Shown one piece after another: positions 31,173 to 40,372 of a stretch of DNA of 64,000 nt. A program made the translations under genes and the position numbers. How positions within the stretch are numbered: the stretch's first letter is position 1; every line of letters begins with the position of its first letter. Below the pieces are notes generated by a model, which searched no databases, was not told where the DNA came from, and worked only from the letters and a program-made list of their open reading frames with translations. The stretch lies in NCBI GenBank assembly GCA_050291465.1, contig JBNKJV010000005.1, positions 124,001-188,000 of the forward strand, read 5' to 3'. This stretch comes from CBFDBF01 sp050291465. GTDB taxonomy: Bacteria; Pseudomonadota; Gammaproteobacteria; Chromatiales; Chromatiaceae.

Positions 31173-31192
31173 CTAAACTGACCGGTCAACTA
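31173..31192 (+). promoter_or_regulatory. Second TetR operator copy
   Basis: CTAAACTGACCGGTCAACTA, identical over 20 bases to 30523-30542 in the tetR promoter. It lies 97 bases before the AhpD-like gene. Confidence 0.8.
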
Positions 31193-31288
31193 ATTTCCCT
31201 TGCCCGGAGCGGGCAGGGACAGTGAAGCCGTTACCGCGAAAGCGGAAACATGATTTGTGTGTAGCCCATAAACCCTAAGGAGAAACAG

Positions 31289-31819
31289 ATGTCACTACTC
31301 AACACAGTTAATCCGGAACAGGCGGAAGGCACCGTTGCCGCGATCTATCGCCAGGCCGGCCAGATGATGGGATTCGTGCCCAACGCTTTACGACTGGACA
31401 GCGTCAATCCCGCTCATATGGAGCGCCATTGGGCCGGTATCGGTGAGGCGGTGAGTCATCCGACCTTGTCGCGGAAACTGTTCACCATGATTCGTCTGCT
31501 GGTTTCGGAGATTCATCGTTGCGACTACTGCATCGGTATGAATGCGGCGATGCTGATGAACGGAGAGGGCATGTCGCGGGAGGATATCGACCGCCTTGCC
31601 ACCGACCCCGGGAGCGCGCCCCTGAATCCGAAGGAGCGGGCCTTGCTGTTGTTCGCGTTGGACGCGGTCAGGGATTCCAACGGGGTCACCGCGGAGCAGG
31701 TGGAGGCGTTGCGCGAGGCCGGCTGCAGCGACCGGGAGATCTTCGACGTCACCGTACACGCCAGTCAGATGGTTGCCGGAGACATAATGCTTAACACCTT
31801 CAAGGTACAACCGGACTGA
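31289..31819 (+). CDS. AhpD-like (carboxymuconolactone decarboxylase fold) protein
   Basis: A 176-residue all-helical protein of the AhpD/CMD superfamily. The redox pair Cys78-x-x-Cys81 (HRCDYCIGMNAAML) with the following His/Glu-type helix marks the peroxidase-related branch. These proteins reduce peroxides or serve as disulfide reductases. AAGGAG precedes the ATG. Control by the neighbouring TetR regulator is inferred from the shared operator. An oxygen/peroxide defence role near nif would make sense but is not shown. Confidence 0.85.
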   Translation: MSLLNTVNPEQAEGTVAAIYRQAGQMMGFVPNALRLDSVNPAHMERHWAGIGEAVSHPTLSRKLFTMIRLLVSEIHRCDYCIGMNAAMLMNGEGMSREDIDRLATDPGSAPLNPKERALLLFALDAVRDSNGVTAEQVEALREAGCSDREIFDVTVHASQMVAGDIMLNTFKVQPD

Positions 31820-31886
31820 GAACCGGACACCTCGTGTCGCGCAGGGTGGGCATGGCCCGCCCTGCGCCATTAGGGGTCGTTAGCCG

Positions 31887-32303
31887 TTACTCGGGGAAGA
31901 TCTCGGAGGCGACGGACGGGTAGCGTTTTTTCAGCGCCTCAAAGTACTCCGGTCCGTCCAGGCATTCCAGGTTCTCCGGTTCGCTGCAAGGGATCTCCAC
32001 CACCGTCCAGACTCCGTTCTGAACCTGCAGAAGTGCGGATAGACTTTCGTAGTGGTTCATGCCGTCAGGAGACTGGGGCTGTGTCTGCACCCACGCCCAT
32101 CCGTCCTTGACCTTTAGATGGTCGACGACAAAAATCACATCCAGGCCGTGCATCTGTTTCACTTCCCGGCGCAGGGTGTCGAGCACCTGTTTCCTTAACG
32201 GATCTCCCGGCAAGGGAGTAAGGTCGGACTCGGAGGTCTGCACCGCAAGGCATTGAAGGCTAAAAACAAATATAGCGAGGGTTAAGATCACCCGGCTTTT
32301 CAT
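31887..32303 (-). CDS. Exported protein of unknown function
   Basis: A 138-residue protein with an N-terminal signal peptide (MKSRVILTLAIFVFSLQCLA). The ATG at 32303 was chosen for this reason; the frame is open for 23 codons above it. The mature part shows DTLRREVKQMHGLDVIFVVDHLKVKDGWAWVQTQP and VVEIPCSEPENLECLDG with two Cys that may form a disulfide. I do not recognise the family. It faces the AhpD-like gene tail to tail. Confidence 0.6.
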   Translation of the reverse strand: MKSRVILTLAIFVFSLQCLAVQTSESDLTPLPGDPLRKQVLDTLRREVKQMHGLDVIFVVDHLKVKDGWAWVQTQPQSPDGMNHYESLSALLQVQNGVWTVVEIPCSEPENLECLDGPEYFEALKKRYPSVASEIFPE

Positions 32304-32621
32304 GGTCGTCTGGCTCCAGGTTGTTTTATGAGATTGGAAACAGTTTTGATTCCTAACCTCTAACAGATTCATATCTTTTGTACTATTCTATAGCGAGCTT
32401 CATCATTATGTCGTAATCGGAGCTCAATTGCCCTGCACGGATATAAGGCGATCCCCGGATTGCTCGGATGTGTGGGGCCTCGAGGGATTATAGACCGCGC
32501 ATCCCCCTCGGAGGGTTGAAAGCCTCCGTCGCGGTTCCGCCTCGTGGCGCAGGCAGGGGATATCGCAGTGCACATTCTTCATTGAAGAAGAACGGAAATT
32601 CAGACAGCGGAGGTTCGTGCC
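32304..32621. other. Intergenic gap before metalloprotease gene
   Basis: A 318-base gap between divergent genes. It holds a small stem-loop TTCTTC-ATT-GAAGAA (32575-32589) and a GGAGG ribosome site before the next ATG. No promoter of clear class was found. Confidence 0.4.
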
Positions 32622-34946
32622 ATGCTTGCCTATTCATGGAAGAGTATTATTGTTGCATTTCTGATCACCCTGGTTTCCCTGGTTCCGGTATCGCCCTCCT
32701 TCGGTCATTCGGGAGATGTCCTGTCCGCCTGGTCCGTAACCACTCCGACTATAGATGGTACTATTTCCACGGGAGAATGGGTGGATGCGGCGGTTGTTGA
32801 TTTCACGCTCAGTTATTGCGAGGAGGAGCATGACGTCACCCTGTACGTGAAGAACGATGAAACCTATCTCTATCTAGCGGTTGTGGTTCGGGATGAAGAG
32901 TATTCGAATCTGGCGGAAATGGGCCATGATTTCGCCAACTTCTACTTCGACAACAACAACAACGGGGCGACCGATGTGGGGGAGGACGGTCTGGCGATTC
33001 GGTTCGATAACACCGTATTCGAAGATACCTATAACCCCAACGGCGTGAACGGATGGTCATATAGCGACGATTCCGACGGCGGCAGCAACGACCTGGTGGG
33101 TGCGGTCACCCATACCAATCCCGTGCCGGATGGCGTTGGTGATTACACATTCGAATATCGACATCCCCTCGACTCCGCCGATGATGCGCATGATTTCAGC
33201 CTGAGTGAAGGCGATATCGTTGGCTTTCGGTTTTCGTTTCCGGATGGCGAAGCCCCCTGCCAACCCGTGGGCTATCATTGGCCGTCGTCTTCCCCCTCGG
33301 GGTATGCGGATATAATGATCGCCTCCGAGCCCTATCTGAAGCTTCTATTCGTTCCTTTGGGATGGAGTAATACGCAGGAGGAGTTCGAGGCTCAGGCTGA
33401 TACTCAAATCGGATTTTTTGTGGACGCCATCCCCCTGAGCGCCTGCCCCGAGAAGATTGCCATTGCGAAACTGGATGTGGCGACAGAGAATTTCGCCGCC
33501 TTTACCTGTTCCGCCATAACCTGCGGCGTAAACACTATTCAGCCGTTTGTTACTTCGTTGGGGATAAACGCGGCGGATTACGACATCATCGTCGGCCTTA
33601 CGGAGGACTCACCCTGTCCGCCGACCGCGGGGTGTAGTAACGGCTCCGATACTATCTGGGTTGAAACCGATTACGATTCAGTTGCCGCCCATGAGATCGG
33701 CCACATATACGGTCTGGAAGACGAGTACTGCAGCAACGCTGCCGGATCGGTGGACTGCAGATGTAATGATGGAGATCAGGGCGGTTGCGGGGATACGGGT
33801 GGCGATGGAGACGCTACCGGCGACATCAACTATCTTCATGCGGAAAGCGCCCCGCATGCATGTGATTGCCCCCCTGACGGTTCAGACGACTCCAGCGGAG
33901 CACCCTGTTGCAATACCGCCTTCTGGAGCAGTTGCGCCGATGTCGATTACGGTATCTGCTGCCGAGGCAACTACAACAGTACGGGCGGCGTGGCGATAAT
34001 GTCCTATGCCAATGCTGAGGACAGGTTCCCCGGTACGCGCGCCTTTGATGCCCATAGTGTTGACTATTTTGCCGGCATTGCCGATCTCAATTGCCATTCT
34101 CCGGAAAAGCCGATAGTCAAACGTGTTATCGATGTAAACCTTTCCGTTTATCAGGACGGCAGGGTGGAGGAAGAGCGTATCACCCTCACGGCCGGAAGGC
34201 CGACGAAGTATATGCAGGGTGGGAAGGACTATACGGTTTCGGTGCTCGATAAGGGTGGGAAGGTCTTGTGGTCACGTTCCTTTAATGTCTACTTTGATTA
34301 CAGCGGTCCGGTGTATGACGGAAAAGACTATTCGGACGTGAAATACGCAAAGGTTCCCGTTCACTTTAAGATTCCCTACACCCGCACCGCGCGGACGTTG
34401 AAACTGAACCGCGGGAAGAAGACGCTTTACACAAGAACCCTGGATTTCTGCAACAAAAACGGACGCTGTGATAAGACGGAAAACTATCTGACCTGTCCGC
34501 AGGACTGCCCGATGAAGGAGAAGGATGGGTTATGTCTGAACCGCGCCGATGGTATATGCGATCCGGACTGCCGAGAAGGTGTGGACCAGGACTGCAGGGG
34601 TAAGTGCGGAAATCGTGTCTGTAATGTTAAAGAAAACCATGGCAATTGCCCGAAGGATTGTCCCTCGGGTGGGAAGGACGGATATTGCGACAAGGTGAAA
34701 GACGGGCGTTGCGATCCTGATTGTAAGAAGGGTGAAGATCCGGATTGCCGTCGTGTGTCTTGCGGTGACGGCAAGTGTTCCTCCGTTTCGAACATTGCCG
34801 ACCGCTTCAAAGGGGAGAATTATGGTAACTGCAAGCGCGATTGTCCTTCCGGAGGAAAAGACGGATATTGCGACAAGGTGAAAGACGGGCGTTGCGATCC
34901 TGACTGTAAAAAGGGCGAGGATCCGGATTGCAGGAAGAAAGAGTAA
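32622..34946 (+). CDS. Secreted metalloprotease with CBM9-like and Cys-rich repeat domains
   Basis: A 774-residue exported protein: signal peptide (about 1-28); CBM9-like beta-sandwich (about 35-215, TPTIDGTISTGEWVDAAVV); a metzincin-like protease part with HEIGHIYGLEDEY near residue 353 (His, His and Glu/Asp zinc ligands) amid many Cys; an Ig-like segment (about 490-595); and a C-terminal tail of Cys-rich repeats of the form C-G-x-x-x-C...C-P-x-D-C...DG-x-C-D-P-D-C. Two of these repeats are almost identical in DNA (34677-34720 and 34860-34903). It likely acts outside the cell on protein or polysaccharide-bound substrates; the exact peptidase family is unsure (M64-like is possible). Followed by a hairpin terminator. 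Confidence 0.75.
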   Translation: MLAYSWKSIIVAFLITLVSLVPVSPSFGHSGDVLSAWSVTTPTIDGTISTGEWVDAAVVDFTLSYCEEEHDVTLYVKNDETYLYLAVVVRDEEYSNLAEMGHDFANFYFDNNNNGATDVGEDGLAIRFDNTVFEDTYNPNGVNGWSYSDDSDGGSNDLVGAVTHTNPVPDGVGDYTFEYRHPLDSADDAHDFSLSEGDIVGFRFSFPDGEAPCQPVGYHWPSSSPSGYADIMIASEPYLKLLFVPLGWSNTQEEFEAQADTQIGFFVDAIPLSACPEKIAIAKLDVATENFAAFTCSAITCGVNTIQPFVTSLGINAADYDIIVGLTEDSPCPPTAGCSNGSDTIWVETDYDSVAAHEIGHIYGLEDEYCSNAAGSVDCRCNDGDQGGCGDTGGDGDATGDINYLHAESAPHACDCPPDGSDDSSGAPCCNTAFWSSCADVDYGICCRGNYNSTGGVAIMSYANAEDRFPGTRAFDAHSVDYFAGIADLNCHSPEKPIVKRVIDVNLSVYQDGRVEEERITLTAGRPTKYMQGGKDYTVSVLDKGGKVLWSRSFNVYFDYSGPVYDGKDYSDVKYAKVPVHFKIPYTRTARTLKLNRGKKTLYTRTLDFCNKNGRCDKTENYLTCPQDCPMKEKDGLCLNRADGICDPDCREGVDQDCRGKCGNRVCNVKENHGNCPKDCPSGGKDGYCDKVKDGRCDPDCKKGEDPDCRRVSCGDGKCSSVSNIADRFKGENYGNCKRDCPSGGKDGYCDKVKDGRCDPDCKKGEDPDCRKKE
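34677..34903 (+). repeat. 44-bp direct repeat inside the Cys-rich tail
   Basis: Positions 34677-34720 and 34860-34903 are identical over 44 bases, spaced 183 bases apart, in the same frame. They encode DGYCDKVKDGRCDP, marking a recent duplication of one Cys-rich module. Confidence 0.9.
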
Positions 34947-34987
34947 AGGGACTGGCAACAGAACTGTTCCTGCGGTTGTGCTGAGCC

Positions 34988-35045
34988 GGGGACGGAGAAT
35001 AAGTAGTCCTGTAAACCGGGGCTTTTGTTCTCTGTCCCCTTTTTT
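34988..35045 (+). terminator. Terminator after metalloprotease gene
   Basis: 12-bp stem (34988-34999 with 35028-35039, one G-U pair) followed by six T. The loop is 28 bases, longer than usual. Confidence 0.65.
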
Positions 35046-35096
35046 GTATTGAGGTAGCGGTTTGCTTTCCGGTTTTGTAACGGTCTTTCGGACAGG

Positions 35097-35615
35097 TCAG
35101 GGTTTGTCACCCTTGGTTCTGAATAACTCCCACAGTTTGCGACCATCGGTGTGTTCCGAAGGTATTAGATTAACTAAAAGCAATATGGCATTGACCACTG
35201 TGAAGACGAACGCGAATAGATCCAGGAACCGGAAGCCGGTGGTTTGAAACAAGAACAGATAGATGGATGTGGCAAGCAGGACGATTATCTGGGCGACGAT
35301 GCCGCCGCCATAAAACCCATAGCGCATGACCAGGGAGTCCGGTTCGTCGGCAACACACCAGCCGCCTGAGCCTGTTATCAGTATGGCATACACCCTGCTT
35401 CCGGATATCATTGCGGCGAGCGCGTGGCCGAACTCGTGAATCAGGATAAGCGTGGTATAGGCGAGCGCCAGGGGCAAGGTGGTCTTCCAGGTCAGGTCGC
35501 CAAGAAACAACGCAATGAATAAGCCGCCGACGGGAAAGGACCAATGGATCAGGACCGGAATCCTGCCGAAATGGAAAGGACCGAGATATCCCTTTTTAGG
35601 AATTCGTGTCCGCAT
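35097..35615 (-). CDS. Site-2 protease family (M50) membrane protein
   Basis: A 172-residue membrane protein with four to five hydrophobic segments. The M50 zinc motif HEFGHA lies in LILIHEFGHALAAMISGS, and the second motif NLIPSEHTDGRKL supplies the Asp ligand. It is the minimal-core type without PDZ or CBS domains. Its substrate is unknown. It converges on the metalloprotease gene across the terminator. Confidence 0.88.
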   Translation of the reverse strand: MRTRIPKKGYLGPFHFGRIPVLIHWSFPVGGLFIALFLGDLTWKTTLPLALAYTTLILIHEFGHALAAMISGSRVYAILITGSGGWCVADEPDSLVMRYGFYGGGIVAQIIVLLATSIYLFLFQTTGFRFLDLFAFVFTVVNAILLLVNLIPSEHTDGRKLWELFRTKGDKP

Positions 35616-35717
35616 ATCCTGGGGAGATGTAAGTCAAGGGGATGATCCGCCGGGCCAGGGAAAGGTTTTTCAAAGTTGACTTTTGCCAACGCGAAGGAGC
35701 CATATAAGGATATCATC

Positions 35718-36776
35718 TCAACCGCCGGCAGATAAGGTTTCCTCCTCGGGGTCCTTTAGCGGCAGATGAATGGTAAATAGGGTCCCTTTGTCCGGTTCAG
35801 AACGGACGCTCATTTTTCCGTGATGCTTATCAGTTATCACGTTATATACGATGGCAAGCCCCTGTCCGGATCCCCGCCCCACCTCCTTGGTGGTGAAGAA
35901 GGGCTCGAAGACCTTCTGTTGCAACTCTTCAGGGATGCCGCAGCCGTTATCTTCAACCTTGATCTCGGCCCACTTTCCGTCGCGCCGGGTGGTGATGCGT
36001 ATAATTCCCTTACCCTCCGCTGCTTCGCGGTCCTCAATGGCATGGGCGGCGTTAACGATGAGATTAAGCAGGACCTGACCCAGTTCATCTTTGAGTCCTT
36101 CTATGGGCGGCAGCTCGGGATCGAAATGAGTCTCCAGATCCGCCACGAGTTTCCATTCATTGCGGGATATCTCAGTCGTGGTCTGTATCAGGCCGGATAG
36201 ATCAACGGGTTGCATGCTGCCGCCGCTGGGATGGGCAAAATCCTTCATTGCGATCACGATGCCGGAGATGCGTTTAATCCCGTTTTCGCACTCCTTCAGG
36301 GCACGAGGGATCTCTTCCTTCAGGAATTCAAAATCGGCCTTTTTCAAGGCCTCAGCTATAGTGGTATGGCAGTCCTGTAGGGACTGTTTCTCCGGTGCAT
36401 CGGATAACAGGCTCTCGCAGGAATGCAGAGCCTGGAGCAATTCCGTAAAGGATTGCGAAAGGAAACTTATATTGTTCCCAACATACTGGGTCGGGGTGTT
36501 GATCTCATGGGCAATACCGGAAGCCAACTGGCCGATGGCCTGCAGCTTTTGTGAGTGCAGCAGTTCGGTCTGGGCCGCCTTGAGTTCCGTCAGAGCGCTT
36601 TCCAGTTCCCGGGTGCGGGTGTCGACGACGTTTTCCAGTGCGATATTCTGTTCGAACAGTGCGAAACCGGAGATATCATCAGCCATATGCTGCTCCAGAC
36701 GCTCCGAGAGTATCCGGATGGTCTTTTCCTGGGCCTTGAGTTTGTCTTCGAGAGTTTGAGCCTGCTCGTTCATCAT
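35718..36776 (-). CDS. Cytosolic sensor histidine kinase
   Basis: A 352-residue kinase with no membrane segment. Residues 1-85 are a long coiled coil; HisKA has the phosphoacceptor His90 (LASGIAHEINTPTQ); the ATPase domain shows LNLIVNAAHAIEDR, VEDNGCGIPEE and GRGSGQGLAIVYNVI. Its ATG overlaps the stop of the FIST gene (ATGA), so both are one operon and the FIST protein is the probable input. No response regulator gene adjoins, so the output partner is elsewhere. Confidence 0.9.
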   Translation of the reverse strand: MMNEQAQTLEDKLKAQEKTIRILSERLEQHMADDISGFALFEQNIALENVVDTRTRELESALTELKAAQTELLHSQKLQAIGQLASGIAHEINTPTQYVGNNISFLSQSFTELLQALHSCESLLSDAPEKQSLQDCHTTIAEALKKADFEFLKEEIPRALKECENGIKRISGIVIAMKDFAHPSGGSMQPVDLSGLIQTTTEISRNEWKLVADLETHFDPELPPIEGLKDELGQVLLNLIVNAAHAIEDREAAEGKGIIRITTRRDGKWAEIKVEDNGCGIPEELQQKVFEPFFTTKEVGRGSGQGLAIVYNVITDKHHGKMSVRSEPDKGTLFTIHLPLKDPEEETLSAGG

Positions 36777-37885
36777 TTTCCTCCGATTGCCAGGCCGGTG
36801 AATGTTTGGTTCATATGCAGTGCATTGAACTGCTCACCGTAGGTGCTGAAGCCAACCACTTTGTTCCTTGAAAGCAATTCGCCGATCTGTTGACTCAGGC
36901 CGGTGTGTTCGAATTCCAGACGGCGCAGCACGCAGTCGCAACCGATTATCAGTTCGGGATTCGGGACCAGTTGTCGAATGTCGGCGAAGGCCTTCTTCGC
37001 GGCTTCCAGAGGACTGACCGCTTTTCCGAGGCGCAGGACAATGCCTTCGGCGATGGCGCAATAAAACGTCAGACTAAGGTCGTCGTTACATTGCTGGATA
37101 GACCGCACGTAATGGTCTGAGCCTATCTTCAGCATGACGGGAAAACGTGAATAGACATCCGGTGACAGATTGTCGACCGAAAGCCCCAGATATTCGGCAT
37201 ACGCCCGGGCGGCGGGTTCGCCGTTGAACTCTTTCACCGTACGGGTTTCCACGTCCGCCTCGGTGACGACCAGCAGGGTTTCGGTGGGGACGAAATGCTG
37301 GAACTTGAAGGCGGCGAACGGAGCGTCCGTTTCGATCAGTGCCAGCACCGCGGCATCCGATAGGAAGTGGCCGTTGGCGAAGACAAAGGTTGAACGAAAG
37401 GCGAGGTCATCTCCGGCCGATCCGCCGATCAGGGGCATATCGGGGAAGCAGTGGTGCAAGGCCGCCGTCAATCGCTCTTCCATGCGTGATAAGCCGTCTA
37501 CCAGAAGAACGCCGAACCGACGTGTACCGCTATCCAGAGAGGGTGCGTCGATTCTCTGTCCCAAGTCGGAGACCAGGGTCTGGCACTGATCCAGGGGCTG
37601 GATCACCTCGATGCGTACGTTCAGGGGGTGGCCGTAAAATCCGGTTGCCTGCAGGCCGCGTTGGCGATATCCGCCCGGCCCGATCAGGCCGGCGGTTGTG
37701 CAGCCGAAGATCGGGACAGGAAAGGCCTCGCCGAGGGCAGAGGCCAGGACTTCAAGATTGTAATCGGTGGATACGAAAAGCAGTATGGCTTTCAGGCCAT
37801 CCGGCTCCAGTTGTGCTCGTACCTCTTCGACTGCTTCGGACTCATCCTTGCTTTCGGTCAAGGCCGTTATGCCTATTAGTCCCAT
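36773..37885 (-). CDS. FIST domain sensory protein
   Basis: A 370-residue protein with the FIST N domain (about 30-215: ILLFVSTDYNLEVLASALGEAFPVPIFGCTTAGLIGPGGY, FPDMPLIGGSAGDDLAF) and FIST C domain (about 220-350: ARAYAEYLGL, LIIGCDCVLRRLEFE, VVGFSTYGEQFNALHMNQT). FIST proteins are thought to sense small ligands such as amino acids and pass signals to kinases or cyclases. The ATG at 37885 with AAGGAAA upstream was chosen over a TTG six bases earlier. Translationally coupled to the histidine kinase downstream. Confidence 0.9.
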   Translation of the reverse strand: MGLIGITALTESKDESEAVEEVRAQLEPDGLKAILLFVSTDYNLEVLASALGEAFPVPIFGCTTAGLIGPGGYRQRGLQATGFYGHPLNVRIEVIQPLDQCQTLVSDLGQRIDAPSLDSGTRRFGVLLVDGLSRMEERLTAALHHCFPDMPLIGGSAGDDLAFRSTFVFANGHFLSDAAVLALIETDAPFAAFKFQHFVPTETLLVVTEADVETRTVKEFNGEPAARAYAEYLGLSVDNLSPDVYSRFPVMLKIGSDHYVRSIQQCNDDLSLTFYCAIAEGIVLRLGKAVSPLEAAKKAFADIRQLVPNPELIIGCDCVLRRLEFEHTGLSQQIGELLSRNKVVGFSTYGEQFNALHMNQTFTGLAIGGK

Positions 37886-38039
37886 GAGCAAATTTCCTTA
37901 TTCTTTTGGCTCCTTAGAAGAATAGTCAGCCTTCTTTGGCAGGTCCAGCCGGAGATTTCCACTCATAAGAATCAAGCGGTGTTTATGTGCCTGAAGTTGT
38001 TTGAATTTCTCCGGTGGAGATGCAGTTTCAGGAATCACC

Positions 38040-38444
38040 CTATTCGGGATTCGCGAATTTTTCACACAGTTCCGTGATAAATAACCAGTGATCACCGGTA
38101 TCGACTGCCGCCAGCCCGCCCGCCTGGACGGTAACCTCGAGTTCATTCTGGGAGATGATCTGCAGGCCTACATCCACCTTGGTCAACTTGATGGATATAT
38201 CTCCAAGGATTGATCCTCTCGAGAACTTTATATCCGATTCAGTTTCTTTGATCTTTTTGAATCCGTACTCCGAGAGCCTTTGTTCTATCTGTTGCTTGGT
38301 TAATGTGTGGGTGATCCGCTTTTTATATTTCGGAAATACCGCCAGGAGGGGTTTTTTGTTCCCGGCTTCTCGAAAAGGAATCAATTTATACGCGGCTGTT
38401 ATGAGAATTAGAAGTATTACTGCAGCAATAATGGTGGTTGTCAT
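38040..38444 (-). CDS. Small membrane-anchored protein, unknown
   Basis: A 134-residue protein with one N-terminal membrane segment (about 3-22) and a basic juxtamembrane part (KKPLLAVFPKYKKR), then a soluble domain (KQQIEQRLSEYGFKKIKETESDIKFSRGS, DISIKLTKVDVGLQII). No family recognised; the domain looks like a small alpha-beta fold. It stands alone between the FIST gene and the DinB-like gene. Confidence 0.6.
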   Translation of the reverse strand: MTTTIIAAVILLILITAAYKLIPFREAGNKKPLLAVFPKYKKRITHTLTKQQIEQRLSEYGFKKIKETESDIKFSRGSILGDISIKLTKVDVGLQIISQNELEVTVQAGGLAAVDTGDHWLFITELCEKFANPE

Positions 38445-38565
38445 TATGATCCCTTGTACTTGAATTTCTAATGCATTTTGTTTTGAGATCTGTTCTTGCG
38501 AAGCGAGTCCGGCCGTTATGTACTTTGCGAAATTGGCATATCGCTCGGAGTATTCAAAAAGCCGG

Positions 38566-39165
38566 TTATTCGCACGATGTCAGTATCTTTCGGAGTTGCC
38601 GCCCATGCACCCACTGATGGATCGCGGACATAACCAGCCACTGGTGGGGATTCAGGGGGCCGAACCAGGGGTGGGCGTGATACTTCCGGATATATCTGTC
38701 CACCACATTCTCTTCGATTATGTGTCTGTAGCTGCTCAGGAATGCCTCATATTGGCTGACGATGTCCGGGTCTATCTCGACGAACGGCTTGAAGTTTTCA
38801 ATCTTTACCACGAAGTCCAGTTCCTCGCCTTTGCTTAAAGCGATGATGCCTTCCTGTATAGTATTGCCCACATAGATCAAGTGCCAGAGAACCATGGCCG
38901 GAGAGTAGTATCTGGAGTTGTCTTCTATGCCGAATGTTTTCGAGATCAGTACTTTCCGGAATAGGGTGTCGCTATCGAGTTCACACGCACTGTGCAGTAT
39001 TCGCTTTCCCTCGTGTTCGAATAGCCTCATTCCCATGTTCCAGGAGGTAAAGGTTTTGAGGACGGGAAAGGCGGCATATTTCAGAAACAGCGCGTCTATG
39101 GTGGGTAAACCTTTGCCCGCGCTTTCCAGTTGATTCTGAATCTTTTTGTCTTCTTCCGTTTGCAT
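38566..39165 (-). CDS. DinB-like superfamily protein
   Basis: A 199-residue helical protein that looks like a DinB/YfiT four-helix bundle. The putative metal ligands are the His in MVLWHLIYVGNTI and two His in HQWVHGRQLRK near the C terminus, in the usual spacing pattern. Such proteins may act as thiol-dependent S-transferases (bacillithiol/mycothiol type) or have unknown functions. The assignment is from pattern only. Confidence 0.6.
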   Translation of the reverse strand: MQTEEDKKIQNQLESAGKGLPTIDALFLKYAAFPVLKTFTSWNMGMRLFEHEGKRILHSACELDSDTLFRKVLISKTFGIEDNSRYYSPAMVLWHLIYVGNTIQEGIIALSKGEELDFVVKIENFKPFVEIDPDIVSQYEAFLSSYRHIIEENVVDRYIRKYHAHPWFGPLNPHQWLVMSAIHQWVHGRQLRKILTSCE

Positions 39166-39243
39166 GGTCCCCGACCTCCGTTGTGGGCAAATTGCCGTGA
39201 ATCTGCAGCGTATTTTCCCAATTTGGCAGGCTTGCTATTTTAC

Positions 39244-39795
39244 TTATCCAACGCGTTCCTCGTCATCCGACATCCATATCATTACAACTTTACCGACAAT
39301 GTCATCTAAAGGGACGAACCCCCAGAATCTGCTATCGTTACTATTGTCTCTGTTGTCTCCGAGCACGAATAACATGCCCGGGGGTACCTGCAGAGGGCCA
39401 AAATTCTCTTGCCTGGTCCGCATCGTATTCGCCTCGTCCACATACCATTGGTCCAGGGCTTCGCCATCGACTATTACTTGCCCTTTCTCTATGGCTACGG
39501 TTTCTCCCCCTTTTGCTACTACGCGTTTTGCGTACTCTATGCGCCTGTCCTTTGGGAATCTAAAAACGACCAGGTCGTTGGTATCGGGTTCTTTCAAGGC
39601 ATATGCGGCCGCGCTAACCAATATGTAATCGTTTACCTGTAAAGTCGGTTTCATGGAATTGCTGGGCACGCGATAAGGAGCGTAACCAGCTATTCTCGCT
39701 CTAGGGTCCAATGTGGCGGTACCGAACGGATTGAGTACATATACCAATGCCGGCAGAACAATTAGAGCAATAATTAGTATCCGGGATTTTTTCAT
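39244..39795 (-). CDS. lepB: Signal peptidase I
   Basis: A 183-residue signal peptidase I with one N-terminal membrane anchor (about 4-22). Catalytic Ser47 is in RVPSNSMKPTL and the general base Lys90 in RRIEYAKRVVAKGGE; box E GDNRDNSNDSRFWGFV follows. It is shorter than E. coli LepB (324 residues), so it is a second, accessory-type enzyme. The ATG at 39795 opens into the anchor; the frame is open 31 codons above but that overlaps the thioesterase gene. Confidence 0.9.
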   Translation of the reverse strand: MKKSRILIIALIVLPALVYVLNPFGTATLDPRARIAGYAPYRVPSNSMKPTLQVNDYILVSAAAYALKEPDTNDLVVFRFPKDRRIEYAKRVVAKGGETVAIEKGQVIVDGEALDQWYVDEANTMRTRQENFGPLQVPPGMLFVLGDNRDNSNDSRFWGFVPLDDIVGKVVMIWMSDDEERVG

Positions 39796-39884
39796 CTTTA
39801 TATTCGCTGCTGAATCAGGAGTCGTCTGGAATAGGAGGTGAATCCGCTTGTCGTGTTTAATATGTGTTCTATTTCCGCGTGGTC

Positions 39885-40295
39885 TCAATTAGAAAACATG
39901 TCGTAAACATCCTGGCCTACCGCAACCGGCTTTTTGCTGCGTGCATCCACTGGAGCCCAAAGGGAAACCGCCTTGGCTACTAGCTTGCCGTCTGCTTTGC
40001 GGGTAATTTCAGTATGTCGTTCAAACAGCCGGCCCGTGGCCTTTCCTACCCAGGTCCGAACTATTAATACATCTGATTTCAACGCGGGTCGTTTGTATTC
40101 TATTTCGTGCTTCGCTACGACCCATAACAGGGTTGCTTTCTGTTCTTCAGTGGCGGAATGTTCCCAGTGTGCGGTTGCAATGTCCTGAACCCACTTAAGG
40201 TACACGACATTATTCACATGGCCGAGTAGATCGATGTGCTTCGATTCGACTACCCGTTCTATTTCGTACGGTTCAAGGGAGGAAGTCATGTGCAT
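39885..40295 (-). CDS. Acyl-CoA thioesterase (4HBT hot-dog fold)
   Basis: A 136-residue hot-dog fold protein: ESKHIDLLGHVNNVVYLKWVQDIATAHW is the 4-hydroxybenzoyl-CoA thioesterase (YbgC/FadM type) signature with the catalytic Asp replaced by the HID-L-GHVNN pattern. It hydrolyses acyl-CoA esters; the chain length is unknown. Starts at ATG 40295 or ATG 40289 are both possible; neither has a clear ribosome site. Confidence 0.87.
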   Translation of the reverse strand: MHMTSSLEPYEIERVVESKHIDLLGHVNNVVYLKWVQDIATAHWEHSATEEQKATLLWVVAKHEIEYKRPALKSDVLIVRTWVGKATGRLFERHTEITRKADGKLVAKAVSLWAPVDARSKKPVAVGQDVYDMFSN

Positions 40296-40372
40296 TATTC
40301 AGGGCGGCAATCTCTGATATCGGGTTAAACATAGGGCGTCCCTGTTTTTCAATCTTCCAAGACCGGCTGAAG

